Positions 28,278-36,721 of a stretch of DNA of 64,000 nt are shown in pieces (positions within the stretch are counted from its first letter, which is position 1; each line of letters starts with the position of its first letter). The notes under the pieces are model-generated. The model worked only from the letters and a program-made list of their open reading frames with translations. It had not been told where the DNA came from and searched no databases. The DNA comes from JAGDVO01 sp964590075 [NCBI: uncultured Aquificales bacterium] (lineage in GTDB: Bacteria; Thermosulfidibacterota; Thermosulfidibacteria; Thermosulfidibacterales): contig CAZPXS010000001.1 in assembly GCA_964590075.1 (NCBI GenBank), positions 216,752 through 280,751 of the forward strand, given 5' to 3'. The position numbers and the translations under genes were made by a program.

Positions 28278-29096
28278 ATGGAAAGCAAAATAGTTAAGGC
28301 ATTGAAGATGAGATTTAACCCTGTAGCTATAATATGGTCCAACGAAAAACCTGAAGGCGCGCTCCAATTCGAAAAGGGTAAATGGGGATGTATCATGTGG
28401 ATGTTTGCTGCCAGTGCAATGGGAGAGGTAGCGGTATTTGATAGGGAGACTTTTGGATGTTGGGGAGGTGGGGTAGGTCTGGGATTTGGTAACCAGTATC
28501 CAAATTTCCCCGGCGGTATTGAATGTTTCTACTATTTTCTCTCGGTGGGAAATAAAAACTGGGAAATCGGGAGGATGGTTGCAGAGAAGATGAAGGCCTT
28601 TGCCAGGAAAGAGTTCGTTGAAGAATTTTATGAAGGAGAAAGATGTTTTAAAACACCAGAACAGGTAAAACGGTTCCTTGAACAGTTACCGGTAACAGAT
28701 ATTCCCTTTAATTACGTTATTTTTAAACCCCTCAGGGATGTGGATATTGATAAGGAAAGGCCTATAGTTGTGGTATTCCCTGTGACACCACACCAGCTTT
28801 CAGCGCTTGTGATCCTTGCCAACTATGGGAGGGATAGTATCGATAATGTTATTGTTCCATGGGCTGCTGGTTGTCAGACGATAGGCATATTTGCCTATAG
28901 GGAGGCGAACTCTCAAAAGCCAAGGGCTGTAATTGGGCTTACGGATATCTCTGCGAGAAAGTATGTTAGGAAACAGATGGGAGACGATATCTTTACATTT
29001 GCGGTGCCCTTCGAGATGTTTTTGGAGATGGAAGGTAACGTGGAAGGAAGCTTCTTGGAAAGACCAACATGGCTTTCTTTGATAGATCAAAAATAA
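28278..29096 (+). CDS. DUF169-family protein of unknown function
   Basis: A 272-residue soluble protein whose sequence style matches the DUF169 family of anaerobes and methanogens: FNPVAI at the N-terminus, a central Cys/Gly-rich stretch (KWGCIMWMF, FGCWGGGVGLGFGN, GIECFYYF), and the second-half FPVTPHQLSALVILANYGR followed by PWAAGCQTIGIFAYRE. Four of its cysteines are potential metal or thiol sites. ATG 28278 follows TAGGAGGAG; an earlier TTG at 28254 was rejected. It stands alone, divergent from thrS and facing a tRNA gene, so context gives no function. Confidence 0.75.
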   Translation: MESKIVKALKMRFNPVAIIWSNEKPEGALQFEKGKWGCIMWMFAASAMGEVAVFDRETFGCWGGGVGLGFGNQYPNFPGGIECFYYFLSVGNKNWEIGRMVAEKMKAFARKEFVEEFYEGERCFKTPEQVKRFLEQLPVTDIPFNYVIFKPLRDVDIDKERPIVVVFPVTPHQLSALVILANYGRDSIDNVIVPWAAGCQTIGIFAYREANSQKPRAVIGLTDISARKYVRKQMGDDIFTFAVPFEMFLEMEGNVEGSFLERPTWLSLIDQK

Positions 29097-29100
29097 AAAA

Positions 29101-29175
29101 TGGTAGGGACGGGCGGATTTGAACCGCCGACCCCTTGCGCGTCAAGCAAGTGCTCTCCCCCTGAGCTACGTCCCT
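29101..29175 (-). tRNA. tRNA-Val (anticodon GAC)
   Basis: Full cloverleaf on the minus strand: acceptor AGGGACG/CGTCCCT, D-stem GCTC/GAGC, anticodon stem CTTGC/GCAAG with loop TTGACGC (anticodon GAC), T-stem GGCGG/CCGCC with TTCAAAT loop, discriminator A and encoded CCA. It is a single tRNA, not part of a cluster. Confidence 0.97.
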
Positions 29176-29192
29176 ACAACCCTACGAGATAA

Positions 29193-29222
29193 CTAATAAT
29201 ACTAAAAAGGTCACTTTGTCAA
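29193..29222 (-). promoter_or_regulatory. Promoter for tRNA-Val
   Basis: Minus-strand exact TTGACA (29222-29217) followed by TATTAT after 15 nt (29201-29196) or TATTAG after 18 nt (29198-29193). The start would fall about 12 nt before the tRNA 5' end. Confidence 0.55.
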
Positions 29223-29267
29223 TACCCCGTAAGCATCTTAAGTAACCTCAGTTTTAACAGCGATTTA

Positions 29268-29283
29268 ACGCTATATTTAGTGT
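29268..29283 (+). promoter_or_regulatory. NrdR box 1 (upstream)
   Basis: ACGCTATATTTAGTGT matches the NrdR palindrome (acaCwAtATaTwGtgt) with one arm mismatch. It lies exactly 32 bp, about three helical turns, upstream of box 2. Confidence 0.85.
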
Positions 29284-29296
29284 TATGTTATCACTA

Positions 29297-29325
29297 TTGA
29301 CACTATATTTAGTGTTTTGTATATT
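29297..29325 (+). promoter_or_regulatory. Sigma-70-type promoter for nrdD, overlapped by NrdR box 2
   Basis: Exact TTGACA (29297-29302), 17-nt spacer, TATATT (29320-29325). NrdR box 2 covers the end of the -35 and most of the spacer, so NrdR binding should block RNA polymerase. Confidence 0.8.
29300..29315 (+). promoter_or_regulatory. NrdR box 2 (promoter-proximal)
   Basis: ACACTATATTTAGTGT is a near-perfect NrdR box. With box 1 it forms the paired arrangement typical of NrdR-controlled ribonucleotide reductase operons. nrdR itself is not in this window. Confidence 0.9.
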
Positions 29326-29359
29326 TTAGTGAGTTCGATCTAGTATTTTGGAGGAGGTT

Positions 29360-31396
29360 ATGGAGTTACTGGTTAGGAAGCGTGACGGAAGGATTGTTCC
29401 TTTTGATAGAGAGAAGATAGTTGAGGCTATATATAAGGCGGTGAGGGCGGTTGGTGGTAGTGATAGGGATAGGGCCGTTAAGCTGGCTAATGAGGTAACT
29501 CTTTTACTTTTTAAGAATTTTTTCAAAAAGGGTAGTATTCCCCATGTGGAGGAAATCCAGGATACGGTGGAAAAAGTTCTGATCGAGAATGGGCATGCAA
29601 AGGTAGCAAAAGCTTATATCCTCTATAGGGAGAAGAGGAGACAGGCAAGGGAGTTGGCTAAGGCTTTTGTGGATGGCGTTAGTCTGATCGATGATTATTT
29701 ACAGGAGATGGACTGGAGGGTTTCCGAAAACTCCAATATGAGCTATTCGTTACAGGGTTTGAATTTTCACGTATCTTCCAGCGTTGTGGCACGATACTGG
29801 CTTGAGAAGATATATCCTCCTGATGTCGCTGAGGCTCATAGAAATGGGGATTTTCATATCCATGATCTAGGCTGTTTGAGTGCTTACTGTGTAGGTTGGG
29901 ATTTACATGCTCTTTTGATGAGGGGTTTCGGTGGTGTTAGGGGAAAGGTGGAGAGCGCACCTCCAAAGCATTTTAGAACGGCACTTGGGCAGATTGTGAA
30001 TTTCTTTTATACGTTACAGGGTGAGGCTGCTGGTGCCCAGGCTTTCTCTAACTTTGACACTCTCTTAGCTCCCTTTGTTGCCTACGATAGACTTGACTAT
30101 GGTGAAGTTAAGCAGTGTTTACAGGAGTTTCTCTTTAATTTGAATGTACCAACACGTGTGGGTTTCCAGACACCCTTTACCAATCTTACCTTCGATCTCA
30201 AGCCATCCAGGGTTTATGCCAATGCCCCAGTTGTTATTGGTGGAAAGGTAATGAGTTCAACATACGGGGAATTTACCAAGGAAATGGCTATGATAAACAG
30301 AGCCTTTTGTGAGTTGATGATGGAGGGCGATGCCAAGGGTAGAATATTCACGTTTCCTATACCCACCTACAATATAACCAGGGATTTTGATTGGGATAAT
30401 CCCGATTACATACCTTTATGGGAGATGACGAGAAAGTACGGTATACCCTATTTTGCTAATTTCGTTAACTCCGATATGGATCCGGATGATGCGAGAAGTA
30501 TGTGTTGTAGGCTAAGATTGGATAAAAGGGAATTGAAGAAGAGGGGAGGAGGTTTGTTTGGATCGGATCCTCTTACGGGTTCCATCGGTGTTGTTACCAT
30601 AAATCTCCCGAGGATAGGTTACCTATCGAAAAATGAGGATGAGTTCTTTGAGAGGTTGGAGTATCTCATGGAGCTTGCGAAAGTTTCCCTTGAGATAAAG
30701 AGAAAGGTGATTGAAGACTTTACCGAGAGAGGTCTTTATCCATACGCCAAGGTTTATCTTGAGCCTATAAAGATGGCAACGGGAAGATACTGGAGCAATC
30801 ATTTTTCAACCATAGGGCTCGTAGGTATGAATGAGGCTTGTCTTAATCTCTTTGGCTTACCCATAACCGATAGTTCAATGAGAGAGTTTGCCATTAGGGT
30901 ATTAAAGTTTATGAGGAATAAGATAGCGGATTTTCAGGAGGAGACGGGGAATCTGTATAATCTTGAGGCAACACCGGCTGAGGGTACTTCATACAGATTG
31001 GCCAGGAAGGATAGGGAATTGTACCCGGACATTATAACTAGTGGTACAGAGGATGCTCCCTATTATACGAATAGCGTACATCCTCCTGTTGGCAGTTTTA
31101 ACGATCCCTTTGAGTTACTGGAACACCAGGATGATTTACAGGTGTTGTTTACAGGTGGAACTGTGATACATTTCTTTGTTGGCGAGGAGATACCCTATTG
31201 GGAAACGGTTAGAGAGTTTGTGAAAACCGTTGTTGAGAACTTTAGGTTACCCTACTTCAGCATAACTCCTACCTTTAGTGTATGTCCTATCCATGGCTAT
31301 ATTGCCGGTAAACATTTTATTTGTCCCTATCCCCATAGTGAGGAGGATCTTAAGAGATATGGAGTTAAGTTGGGGGATTTAAAATCCTTTTTATAA
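29360..31396 (+). CDS. nrdD: Anaerobic (class III) ribonucleoside-triphosphate reductase, catalytic part lacking the glycyl-radical domain
   Basis: Reduces NTPs to dNTPs without oxygen. Residues 1-90 form an ATP-cone (VRKRDGRIVPFDREKIVEAI). The catalytic core contains the SMC382-C383-R site expected for the thiyl radical and GSIGVVTINLPRIGYL. The 678-residue protein stops soon after PTFSVCPIHGYIAG (C642, H645) and ICPYPH (C655, H659), which look like a Cys/His version of the usual four-cysteine zinc site. The R-V-x-G-Y glycyl-radical motif is missing here and is found in the next ORF. ATG 29360 follows GGAGGAGG; a TTG at 29348 was rejected. Confidence 0.93.
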   Translation: MELLVRKRDGRIVPFDREKIVEAIYKAVRAVGGSDRDRAVKLANEVTLLLFKNFFKKGSIPHVEEIQDTVEKVLIENGHAKVAKAYILYREKRRQARELAKAFVDGVSLIDDYLQEMDWRVSENSNMSYSLQGLNFHVSSSVVARYWLEKIYPPDVAEAHRNGDFHIHDLGCLSAYCVGWDLHALLMRGFGGVRGKVESAPPKHFRTALGQIVNFFYTLQGEAAGAQAFSNFDTLLAPFVAYDRLDYGEVKQCLQEFLFNLNVPTRVGFQTPFTNLTFDLKPSRVYANAPVVIGGKVMSSTYGEFTKEMAMINRAFCELMMEGDAKGRIFTFPIPTYNITRDFDWDNPDYIPLWEMTRKYGIPYFANFVNSDMDPDDARSMCCRLRLDKRELKKRGGGLFGSDPLTGSIGVVTINLPRIGYLSKNEDEFFERLEYLMELAKVSLEIKRKVIEDFTERGLYPYAKVYLEPIKMATGRYWSNHFSTIGLVGMNEACLNLFGLPITDSSMREFAIRVLKFMRNKIADFQEETGNLYNLEATPAEGTSYRLARKDRELYPDIITSGTEDAPYYTNSVHPPVGSFNDPFELLEHQDDLQVLFTGGTVIHFFVGEEIPYWETVREFVKTVVENFRLPYFSITPTFSVCPIHGYIAGKHFICPYPHSEEDLKRYGVKLGDLKSFL

Positions 31397-31418
31397 AATC
31401 GTCGAAGGGAGGTGGGTT

Positions 31419-31610
31419 ATGAAACAGCACAACAACCAGAACTTTACGAGGGATGAGGAGTTGGTCGTTCCCTGTGAGGTTTATTCGAGGGTTGTGGGTT
31501 ACTTTAGGCCCGTGCAGAACTGGAATAGGGGAAAACAACAGGAGTTTAAGGAGAGAAGTAGCTTTGATATCTGTAAGAAGAAGTATAACAGGAGTTCCTG
31601 TGGATGCTGA
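31419..31610 (+). CDS. Separate glycyl-radical domain of the class III ribonucleotide reductase
   Basis: A 63-residue protein with the glycyl-radical signature CEVYSRVVGYFRPVQNWN; the radical glycine would be G27. This is the segment that normally ends NrdD. It has its own excellent ribosome site (AAGGGAGGTGGG, ATG at 31419), is 22 nt past the nrdD stop in a different frame, and overlaps nrdG by 7 nt. The tail is Cys/Lys-rich (DICKKKYNRSSCGC). Assembly in trans with NrdD, as YfiD does for pyruvate formate-lyase, is inferred. A one-base error in the T5 run at 31388-31392 would fuse it to nrdD, so the split needs checking. Confidence 0.85.
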   Translation: MKQHNNQNFTRDEELVVPCEVYSRVVGYFRPVQNWNRGKQQEFKERSSFDICKKKYNRSSCGC

Positions 31611-32275
31611 TTGGTGGGATTCAACCGGTTACTCTTTCCGATTATCCCGGTAGGATAGCATCTATAGTATTTACGGTGGGTTGCAATTTTAGGTGTCCCT
31701 ACTGCTACAACGCTCCTCTCGTTGTTGGGAGGGGCGTTGATTTTTTATCCACCGAAGAGGTGATAGAGAGGTTAGAGAGGAGAAAAAGGTTCGTAAAAGC
31801 TGTCGTTGTAACTGGAGGGGAGCCAACTATTCATGGGGATAGCTTGGTCGATTTCGTTAGGAGACTTTATGAACTCGGTTATAACGTAAAGCTCGATACT
31901 AACGGATCGAACCCCAGTGTTGTGAAAAGTTTAGTACCCTATATAGATTACTGCTCTCTGGATATTAAAACGGACGAGGATAGGTATCCACAGCTTGGTG
32001 GTGATTTTAAGACGGTTATAGAGACCTTGGATATATTGAGAGGTAGTGGTAAGAATTACGAAGTAAGGATACCAGTTGTACCGAACTTTGTGGATGAGGA
32101 TATGCTTAACTCTGTTAAAAGGTTTTTAAAGCCAGGTGAGAAGGTGGTATTAAAGGAATTTGTAAACTGTTATGATATGATTGATCCTAAGTTTAAGGAG
32201 GTGAGACCCTACCATCCTATCGTTGTTAAGAGATTTGCCGAGATTTTAGATGGCTTCTCTGTCTCATTACTATAA
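31604..32275 (+). CDS. nrdG: Anaerobic ribonucleoside-triphosphate reductase activating protein (radical SAM)
   Basis: Generates the glycyl radical on NrdD. The radical-SAM cluster motif is C27-x3-C31-x2-C34 in VGCNFRCPYCYN, followed by the SAM-binding GGEPT. At 223 residues it belongs to the longer NrdG type, seen in anaerobes and thermophiles, that begins GGIQPVTLSDYPG. It starts inside the glycyl-radical ORF. The last 50 nt overlap the end of murJ on the opposite strand. Confidence 0.93.
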   Translation: MLIGGIQPVTLSDYPGRIASIVFTVGCNFRCPYCYNAPLVVGRGVDFLSTEEVIERLERRKRFVKAVVVTGGEPTIHGDSLVDFVRRLYELGYNVKLDTNGSNPSVVKSLVPYIDYCSLDIKTDEDRYPQLGGDFKTVIETLDILRGSGKNYEVRIPVVPNFVDEDMLNSVKRFLKPGEKVVLKEFVNCYDMIDPKFKEVRPYHPIVVKRFAEILDGFSVSLL

Positions 32276-33767
32276 ACAAGAGTAAAGCGTAAGGAACAAA
32301 GAAGATAAGCGACTTTTCTACGAATGTTATAGTACGGTCGATGAAAGGTTTTTTAAAATCGTAAACTATCAGATTCGAGATTAAGGCTGATATAGTACAA
32401 ATTATCAGATTTATAGCTAGTATCCTTAGGTTTCTTATCGATGGGATAATCTCTATTAAACTTATGTTCTTATCCTTCAGTTTGTAGGTTAGGAACGTTA
32501 CCTGTATTATGGAGGATATAGTTGTTGCAAGAGCTATACCTCCCTGGGATAGGAAATGTAGAAGTATATAGCCAAAAAGGGCATTCGACATGACGGATAG
32601 TAGTGCAGATTTTCTTGGGGTTGCTAGATCCTTATGGGCCTGATGTATCGACGTCAGTACCTTCTGGATGGAATAGAATGGTAGGCCCAGAGAATACATG
32701 GCAAGGGTAAAGCTAACAGGTTCTACAAGATCTATCGAGAATTTACCTCTCCTATATAGTATATCAATTATGTAGTTTCTGTTATGTATTATAAATATTG
32801 TGATTGGTAGGTTTATGAAAAGAACGAGAAATAGCGCGAACCTTATCTGTTCAAAGAGATTTTTTCTGTCATTTTTAACAACCAATTCCGATGCGTGTGG
32901 TAAGAAAACATTTCCCAGGGATACTGCGAATAGGGAAAGGGGTAGGAGAAATATTCTATTGGCGTAGTAAAGTATCGATATACTGGCTTTCGGTAGTATA
33001 GATGCGAGAACCATATCTACAAACAGGTTAAGTTGGTATGTCGCAGTCCCGATACTTGCTGGAACCATGAGTTTAACGGCTTCCTTAACCTTTCCTCTAA
33101 AGGGTTTGGCTATCGGTACGGAGGTTATTCCGTATCTTATAGTACCGTATTTTATGAATAAAAACTGTGCTATGCCACCTATTACCCAACCAACTGTAGG
33201 CGCTAATAGGGGTTCTCTAAAGTTCTTATGTAACATTATGAATATGATAATGGAAATGTTTAAAAGAACCGGAGAAAATGAGAAGTAGAAGAAGTTTTTC
33301 TTGTAGTATAGTATGCTACTTTCTATAACGGTTAAACTCAGGAAAAATACGTAGAGAAAGGAGATCCTGGTTAGGGTAACGGTTAAGTTGTATATATTTT
33401 CGTACCTTGCGAGGCCAGGAGCCATTATCTTAACTAGAATGGGTGTAGAGATTATGCCCAGTAACGTTATTATTCCCGAGATTATAGCTATAGTTACAAA
33501 ACTCGAGTTGATGAATTCTCTAAAGGCCTTTTTATCTTTTTCAAGTTCGTACAGAAAGGGGACAAAGGCTGGGAATAGTGTATTTTCACCGAGGAGTTCC
33601 CTGAATGCGTTTGGGATTCTTATCGCAACGAAGAAGCTATCCGTATAGCCTGTTGCTCCAAAGTATTTTGCAAATAGTAAATCCCTTATGTATCCGAATA
33701 TTCTTGATGTAAAGGTCGATAGAGTAAATGTGAGGGTTCCTTTTATCAGGCTTTTTTTATCAGCCAT
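32226..33767 (-). CDS. murJ: Lipid II flippase MurJ
   Basis: Moves lipid II across the inner membrane for peptidoglycan synthesis. The 513-residue polytopic protein of the MOP superfamily has about 14 hydrophobic segments, the N-terminal SRIFGYIRDLLFAKYFGA, and RIPNAFRELLGENTLFPAFVP, which is diagnostic. It is the last gene of the minus-strand operon, overlapping the PAP2 gene by 22 nt and converging on nrdG with a 50-nt overlap. Confidence 0.95.
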   Translation of the reverse strand: MADKKSLIKGTLTFTLSTFTSRIFGYIRDLLFAKYFGATGYTDSFFVAIRIPNAFRELLGENTLFPAFVPFLYELEKDKKAFREFINSSFVTIAIISGIITLLGIISTPILVKIMAPGLARYENIYNLTVTLTRISFLYVFFLSLTVIESSILYYKKNFFYFSFSPVLLNISIIIFIMLHKNFREPLLAPTVGWVIGGIAQFLFIKYGTIRYGITSVPIAKPFRGKVKEAVKLMVPASIGTATYQLNLFVDMVLASILPKASISILYYANRIFLLPLSLFAVSLGNVFLPHASELVVKNDRKNLFEQIRFALFLVLFINLPITIFIIHNRNYIIDILYRRGKFSIDLVEPVSFTLAMYSLGLPFYSIQKVLTSIHQAHKDLATPRKSALLSVMSNALFGYILLHFLSQGGIALATTISSIIQVTFLTYKLKDKNISLIEIIPSIRNLRILAINLIICTISALISNLIVYDFKKPFIDRTITFVEKSLIFFVPYALLLFIVMRQRSHLKSRQIS

Positions 33768-34582
33768 CTATCAAACCTATAAAATAGTAAGTTTGAAGTT
33801 ATAAGTGATAGGATGAATAGAAAAAACCCTGCAATCACATCTACTATCCAGTGGTATCTATGATAGATCGTGGCTATTACTATCCCCGTTACTATCGGTA
33901 GTAGTATTAGAAAAGTCTTTCTATTTTTTCTTGCAAGGTATAGTGATGCTATACTTACCGCTACATGTCCACTCGGGAAACAGTCGAATTTTGTAGGTTC
34001 AAGGGTGTCAAGGATCTGTTTTATGCCTCTGGCAATAGCTATCCCGTAGAGAGTTTCGTGGTTATTCGGTAGAAGAAACCTTGGGCCAACGGCTGGAACT
34101 ATAAAGTACCCGAGGTAGGATAGGTAAAAGGTAAGGAGGATCGTTAATAGGCCAAACCTAAAGTAGTTTCTATCACTTTTATACAGAGAAACACCAACTA
34201 ACACTGGTACGAAAAAATAGAGAGCGTAGCAGATCTGGAGGATTTCGGATACAATAGGATTATATATACTTTCAATTAGTTTGAAGGGATCGTTCCCGAA
34301 AAATAAAGCCTTATCTATCTCGAAGAGCAACCTATCGTAACATAATGGATTTACCGCCTCTATGAGACCATTTAGATTCATGAAATACATTGGTACAAGT
34401 ATAAGGCTATACCAGTCTCTTATGAGACTATTTTTCGATCTTGATGCTAAAAGTGTAATAGCTATGGCAGTTAGTTCTACCAAGAGATGGATATAGGCAT
34501 GGTTTACCTTTGTAAAGTGACTTAGGGTTAAAAAGAGCATTATAAGACCAAAGGATATGTTTACCGTATCCTCTATTCTCAT
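33746..34582 (-). CDS. PAP2-superfamily membrane phosphatase/phosphotransferase
   Basis: An integral membrane protein of 278 residues with several hydrophobic segments. The PAP2 active-site motifs are visible: VPAVGPR (motif 1 remnant), CFPSGHVAVS (PSGH motif) and YHRYHWIVDVIAG, with the catalytic histidine and aspartate. The layout resembles the Aur1/inositolphosphotransferase-like branch. It could dephosphorylate undecaprenyl pyrophosphate, which would suit its place next to murJ, or act on another lipid phosphate; the substrate is not readable. Confidence 0.82.
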   Translation of the reverse strand: MRIEDTVNISFGLIMLFLTLSHFTKVNHAYIHLLVELTAIAITLLASRSKNSLIRDWYSLILVPMYFMNLNGLIEAVNPLCYDRLLFEIDKALFFGNDPFKLIESIYNPIVSEILQICYALYFFVPVLVGVSLYKSDRNYFRFGLLTILLTFYLSYLGYFIVPAVGPRFLLPNNHETLYGIAIARGIKQILDTLEPTKFDCFPSGHVAVSIASLYLARKNRKTFLILLPIVTGIVIATIYHRYHWIVDVIAGFFLFILSLITSNLLFYRFDRWLIKKA

Positions 34583-34591
34583 AGTGATGGT

Positions 34592-35407
34592 TTAACTTAT
34601 GATTATTCCTGCGTAGCCTACTACCTGGCTTGTATCTCCTGTAACATCACCGCTTGTCATATATCTTACCAACTCGGCTTTTTTTGCTCCGAGATTTATG
34701 GAGGCAATTAATACCGCGAATGTAGGCATCACTCCACACATGGAGACATCTCTTTCCACCACTCTTTTCACCATAGTGACAGGGTCGAGCTTTAGTATGG
34801 CATCTATCACGTAGCTATCCTTTTCGTAGGCGATCTTTTGAGGTTCGTAGTGGGAAAAATCGGTACTTGCTATTAGGAGTGCATCTCTACCGTATTCCAG
34901 TATGGCCTTGGAGATTGCGTTACCAAGATCGCTTACGTATTCCGTGTTGTGAGTGCCAACTACTATCGGCACTATTCTTATATCTCTCCTGAAATACTGT
35001 ACTATTGGTATTTGTACCTCTATCGAGTGTTCCCCTAAGTGTGCCAAGGTATCCTCTTCGAGGTATTTTGAGTGTTTTAGTATCTTTTCCGAGAGTTCCT
35101 CGTTTATAGGAACATCGCCAAAGGGCATCATCCATACACCTCTTGCCATTATAGATAGTGGTGCACCGAGTCCCGTATGGTTTGGCCCAAGTATGATTAT
35201 ATCTTCCGGAATAATAACCCTTCCTATCGTTTCTGCCGCTACGTAACCAGAATACATGTACCCGGCGTGTGGAGAGACTACAGCTATTGCCTTTTTAGGG
35301 GAAGGTAGTCTTGGCGGGAGAAGCCTTTCTATCATTTCGCTTAACCTGATAGGATCCCTGGGATAGAAGTATCCAGCCACATGGGGTTTTCTTACAAATT
35401 CTCTCAC
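34592..35407 (-). CDS. MEMO1-family protein (AmmeMemoRadiSam system protein B)
   Basis: A 271-residue MEMO1/YjdB-like protein. Characteristic segments are VAGYFYPRDP, VVSPHAGYMYSGYVAAETI, LGPNHTGLG, EHSIEVQIPIVQYF and STDFSHYEP, which supply the conserved histidines and cysteine. The fold is that of class III extradiol dioxygenases, but bacterial function is unclear. The usual neighbours, AMMECR1 and a radical SAM protein, are not adjacent; instead it is in an envelope operon between cvpA and pap2. Confidence 0.85.
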   Translation of the reverse strand: MREFVRKPHVAGYFYPRDPIRLSEMIERLLPPRLPSPKKAIAVVSPHAGYMYSGYVAAETIGRVIIPEDIIILGPNHTGLGAPLSIMARGVWMMPFGDVPINEELSEKILKHSKYLEEDTLAHLGEHSIEVQIPIVQYFRRDIRIVPIVVGTHNTEYVSDLGNAISKAILEYGRDALLIASTDFSHYEPQKIAYEKDSYVIDAILKLDPVTMVKRVVERDVSMCGVMPTFAVLIASINLGAKKAELVRYMTSGDVTGDTSQVVGYAGIIIS

Positions 35408-35423
35408 CCTTTGCCTCCCTCTT

Positions 35424-35891
35424 TCACTTGGTAGCTACAAGTTTTCTAACTATATTAATATACCAGTCTATAAGTGGAATTAACTTGCTACTTTCAAAGG
35501 GTTTGTCTCCAAGTATACCGTTTACGAGTATGAAAATGAAGGATGAAATGGTTAGAGCCTTTATGATACCCAATACTAATCCACCGATCTTATTAAGCGG
35601 TGATAGATGAGTTATTCTCATCCCACCTTCTATCGTATAGGCTATTAACTTAAGTATGATCTTAACTATCATGAAAATAATAACAAAGGCTACGATCTTT
35701 CCTATGAACTCTGTCTTATCAAAAGTTGTGTTGAGGAATTTTTCGTAGAATTTATCGTAGGTTTTGTAGGAGACGATAAGAGAAACTATAGTACCTACAA
35801 GGGAGAGTAGTTGAGAAACAAGTCCTCTCATAAAGCCAGTGATACCAAAATAAACCGAAAATATCAGTGTAACTATGTCGAACCAGTTCAT
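35424..35891 (-). CDS. cvpA: CvpA-family membrane protein
   Basis: A 155-residue membrane protein with four hydrophobic segments and the CvpA start pattern NWFDIVTLIFSVYFGITGFMRG. E. coli CvpA is needed for colicin V production and envelope-stress tolerance; the molecular role is unknown. It overlaps bamD by 4 nt and is followed after 16 nt by the MEMO1 gene, in an operon of envelope functions. Confidence 0.85.
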   Translation of the reverse strand: MNWFDIVTLIFSVYFGITGFMRGLVSQLLSLVGTIVSLIVSYKTYDKFYEKFLNTTFDKTEFIGKIVAFVIIFMIVKIILKLIAYTIEGGMRITHLSPLNKIGGLVLGIIKALTISSFIFILVNGILGDKPFESSKLIPLIDWYINIVRKLVATK

Positions 35892-36721
35892 TTATATATC
35901 CCCAGGAGATCTTCCTTTATCTCTTTTTTGATACTCTCTATTATGCTATTTTTCTTTTTGCCTGTGAGTCTTGCAAGTTCCTCTTCCGCCTTATCAATAT
36001 AGTCCCACCCTGGATATTCTTTAACGAGTTCCTCGTAGCATTTTATGGCATTATCCTTTTCGTTTTTCTTTTCGTACGTCTTACATAGTAGATACTTTGC
36101 CTCCGCCTTTATGTTTTTATTTTCGGATTTCTTCATCGCTTGGATAAATCTACTTTCTGCGGATTGGAATTGTTCGGTCTTTAGATAAAACTTCCCCACG
36201 TATATATCATGCTCCGCAAGCCTTTCCTCGCAATCCTTTAGTTTTTTCTTGGCTTCACCTACCCAGGGACTGAGTGGATAGCTTTCTATGAGTTTTTTGA
36301 ATGTTTCTATAGCCTTGATTGTATAGGTTTGATCCCTATCGGGTGGCTTCATGAGATTGTAGTAGCAAAGGCCCAGTTTGTATATTACATAGTCGCTATT
36401 AGGACTTAGGGGGTATAGTTTTAAGTAGTCTTCGTATACTGTAATTGCTTCTTCATAGTCGCCGCTATTATAGTAGGATTCCGCAAGATTCAGTCTCGTA
36501 TTTTCTACTATCTTACCCTCTGGGGCCTGTTCTAGTACCTTCTTGAAGAGTTCCTGTGCTTCCTTATAATCTTTTTTCATTAGAGCACTTTCGGCTTTTT
36601 TGTATGTTAGTTCTGGGTTGGCTTCTTCCTTTTCTTCCTTTTTACTACCTATAAAGGGGATGTAGGAACAGGATGAAAGAAAGGATACTATTATGCTTAG
36701 TAGGATCAACTTTCTTATCAT
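35888..36721 (-). CDS. bamD: BamD-like outer-membrane assembly lipoprotein
   Basis: A TPR lipoprotein of 277 residues. Signal peptide and lipobox FLSSC place the lipidated cysteine near residue 18. Tandem TPR-like helices follow (SALMKKDYKEAQELFKKVLE, AESYYNSGDYEEAITVYEDY, YPLSPNSDYVIYKLGLCYY), as in BamD/YfiO, which works with BamA to insert outer-membrane proteins. It overlaps neighbours on both sides by 4 nt. It could be another TPR lipoprotein of the same family, but the length and repeat phrasing fit BamD. Confidence 0.85.
   Translation of the reverse strand: MIRKLILLSIIVSFLSSCSYIPFIGSKKEEKEEANPELTYKKAESALMKKDYKEAQELFKKVLEQAPEGKIVENTRLNLAESYYNSGDYEEAITVYEDYLKLYPLSPNSDYVIYKLGLCYYNLMKPPDRDQTYTIKAIETFKKLIESYPLSPWVGEAKKKLKDCEERLAEHDIYVGKFYLKTEQFQSAESRFIQAMKKSENKNIKAEAKYLLCKTYEKKNEKDNAIKCYEELVKEYPGWDYIDKAEEELARLTGKKKNSIIESIKKEIKEDLLGIYK

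Noticed and set aside
29101-29175. tRNA-Val as an integration site for a mobile element
   Set aside because: No integrase, no repeat of the tRNA 3' end and no phage-like genes nearby.
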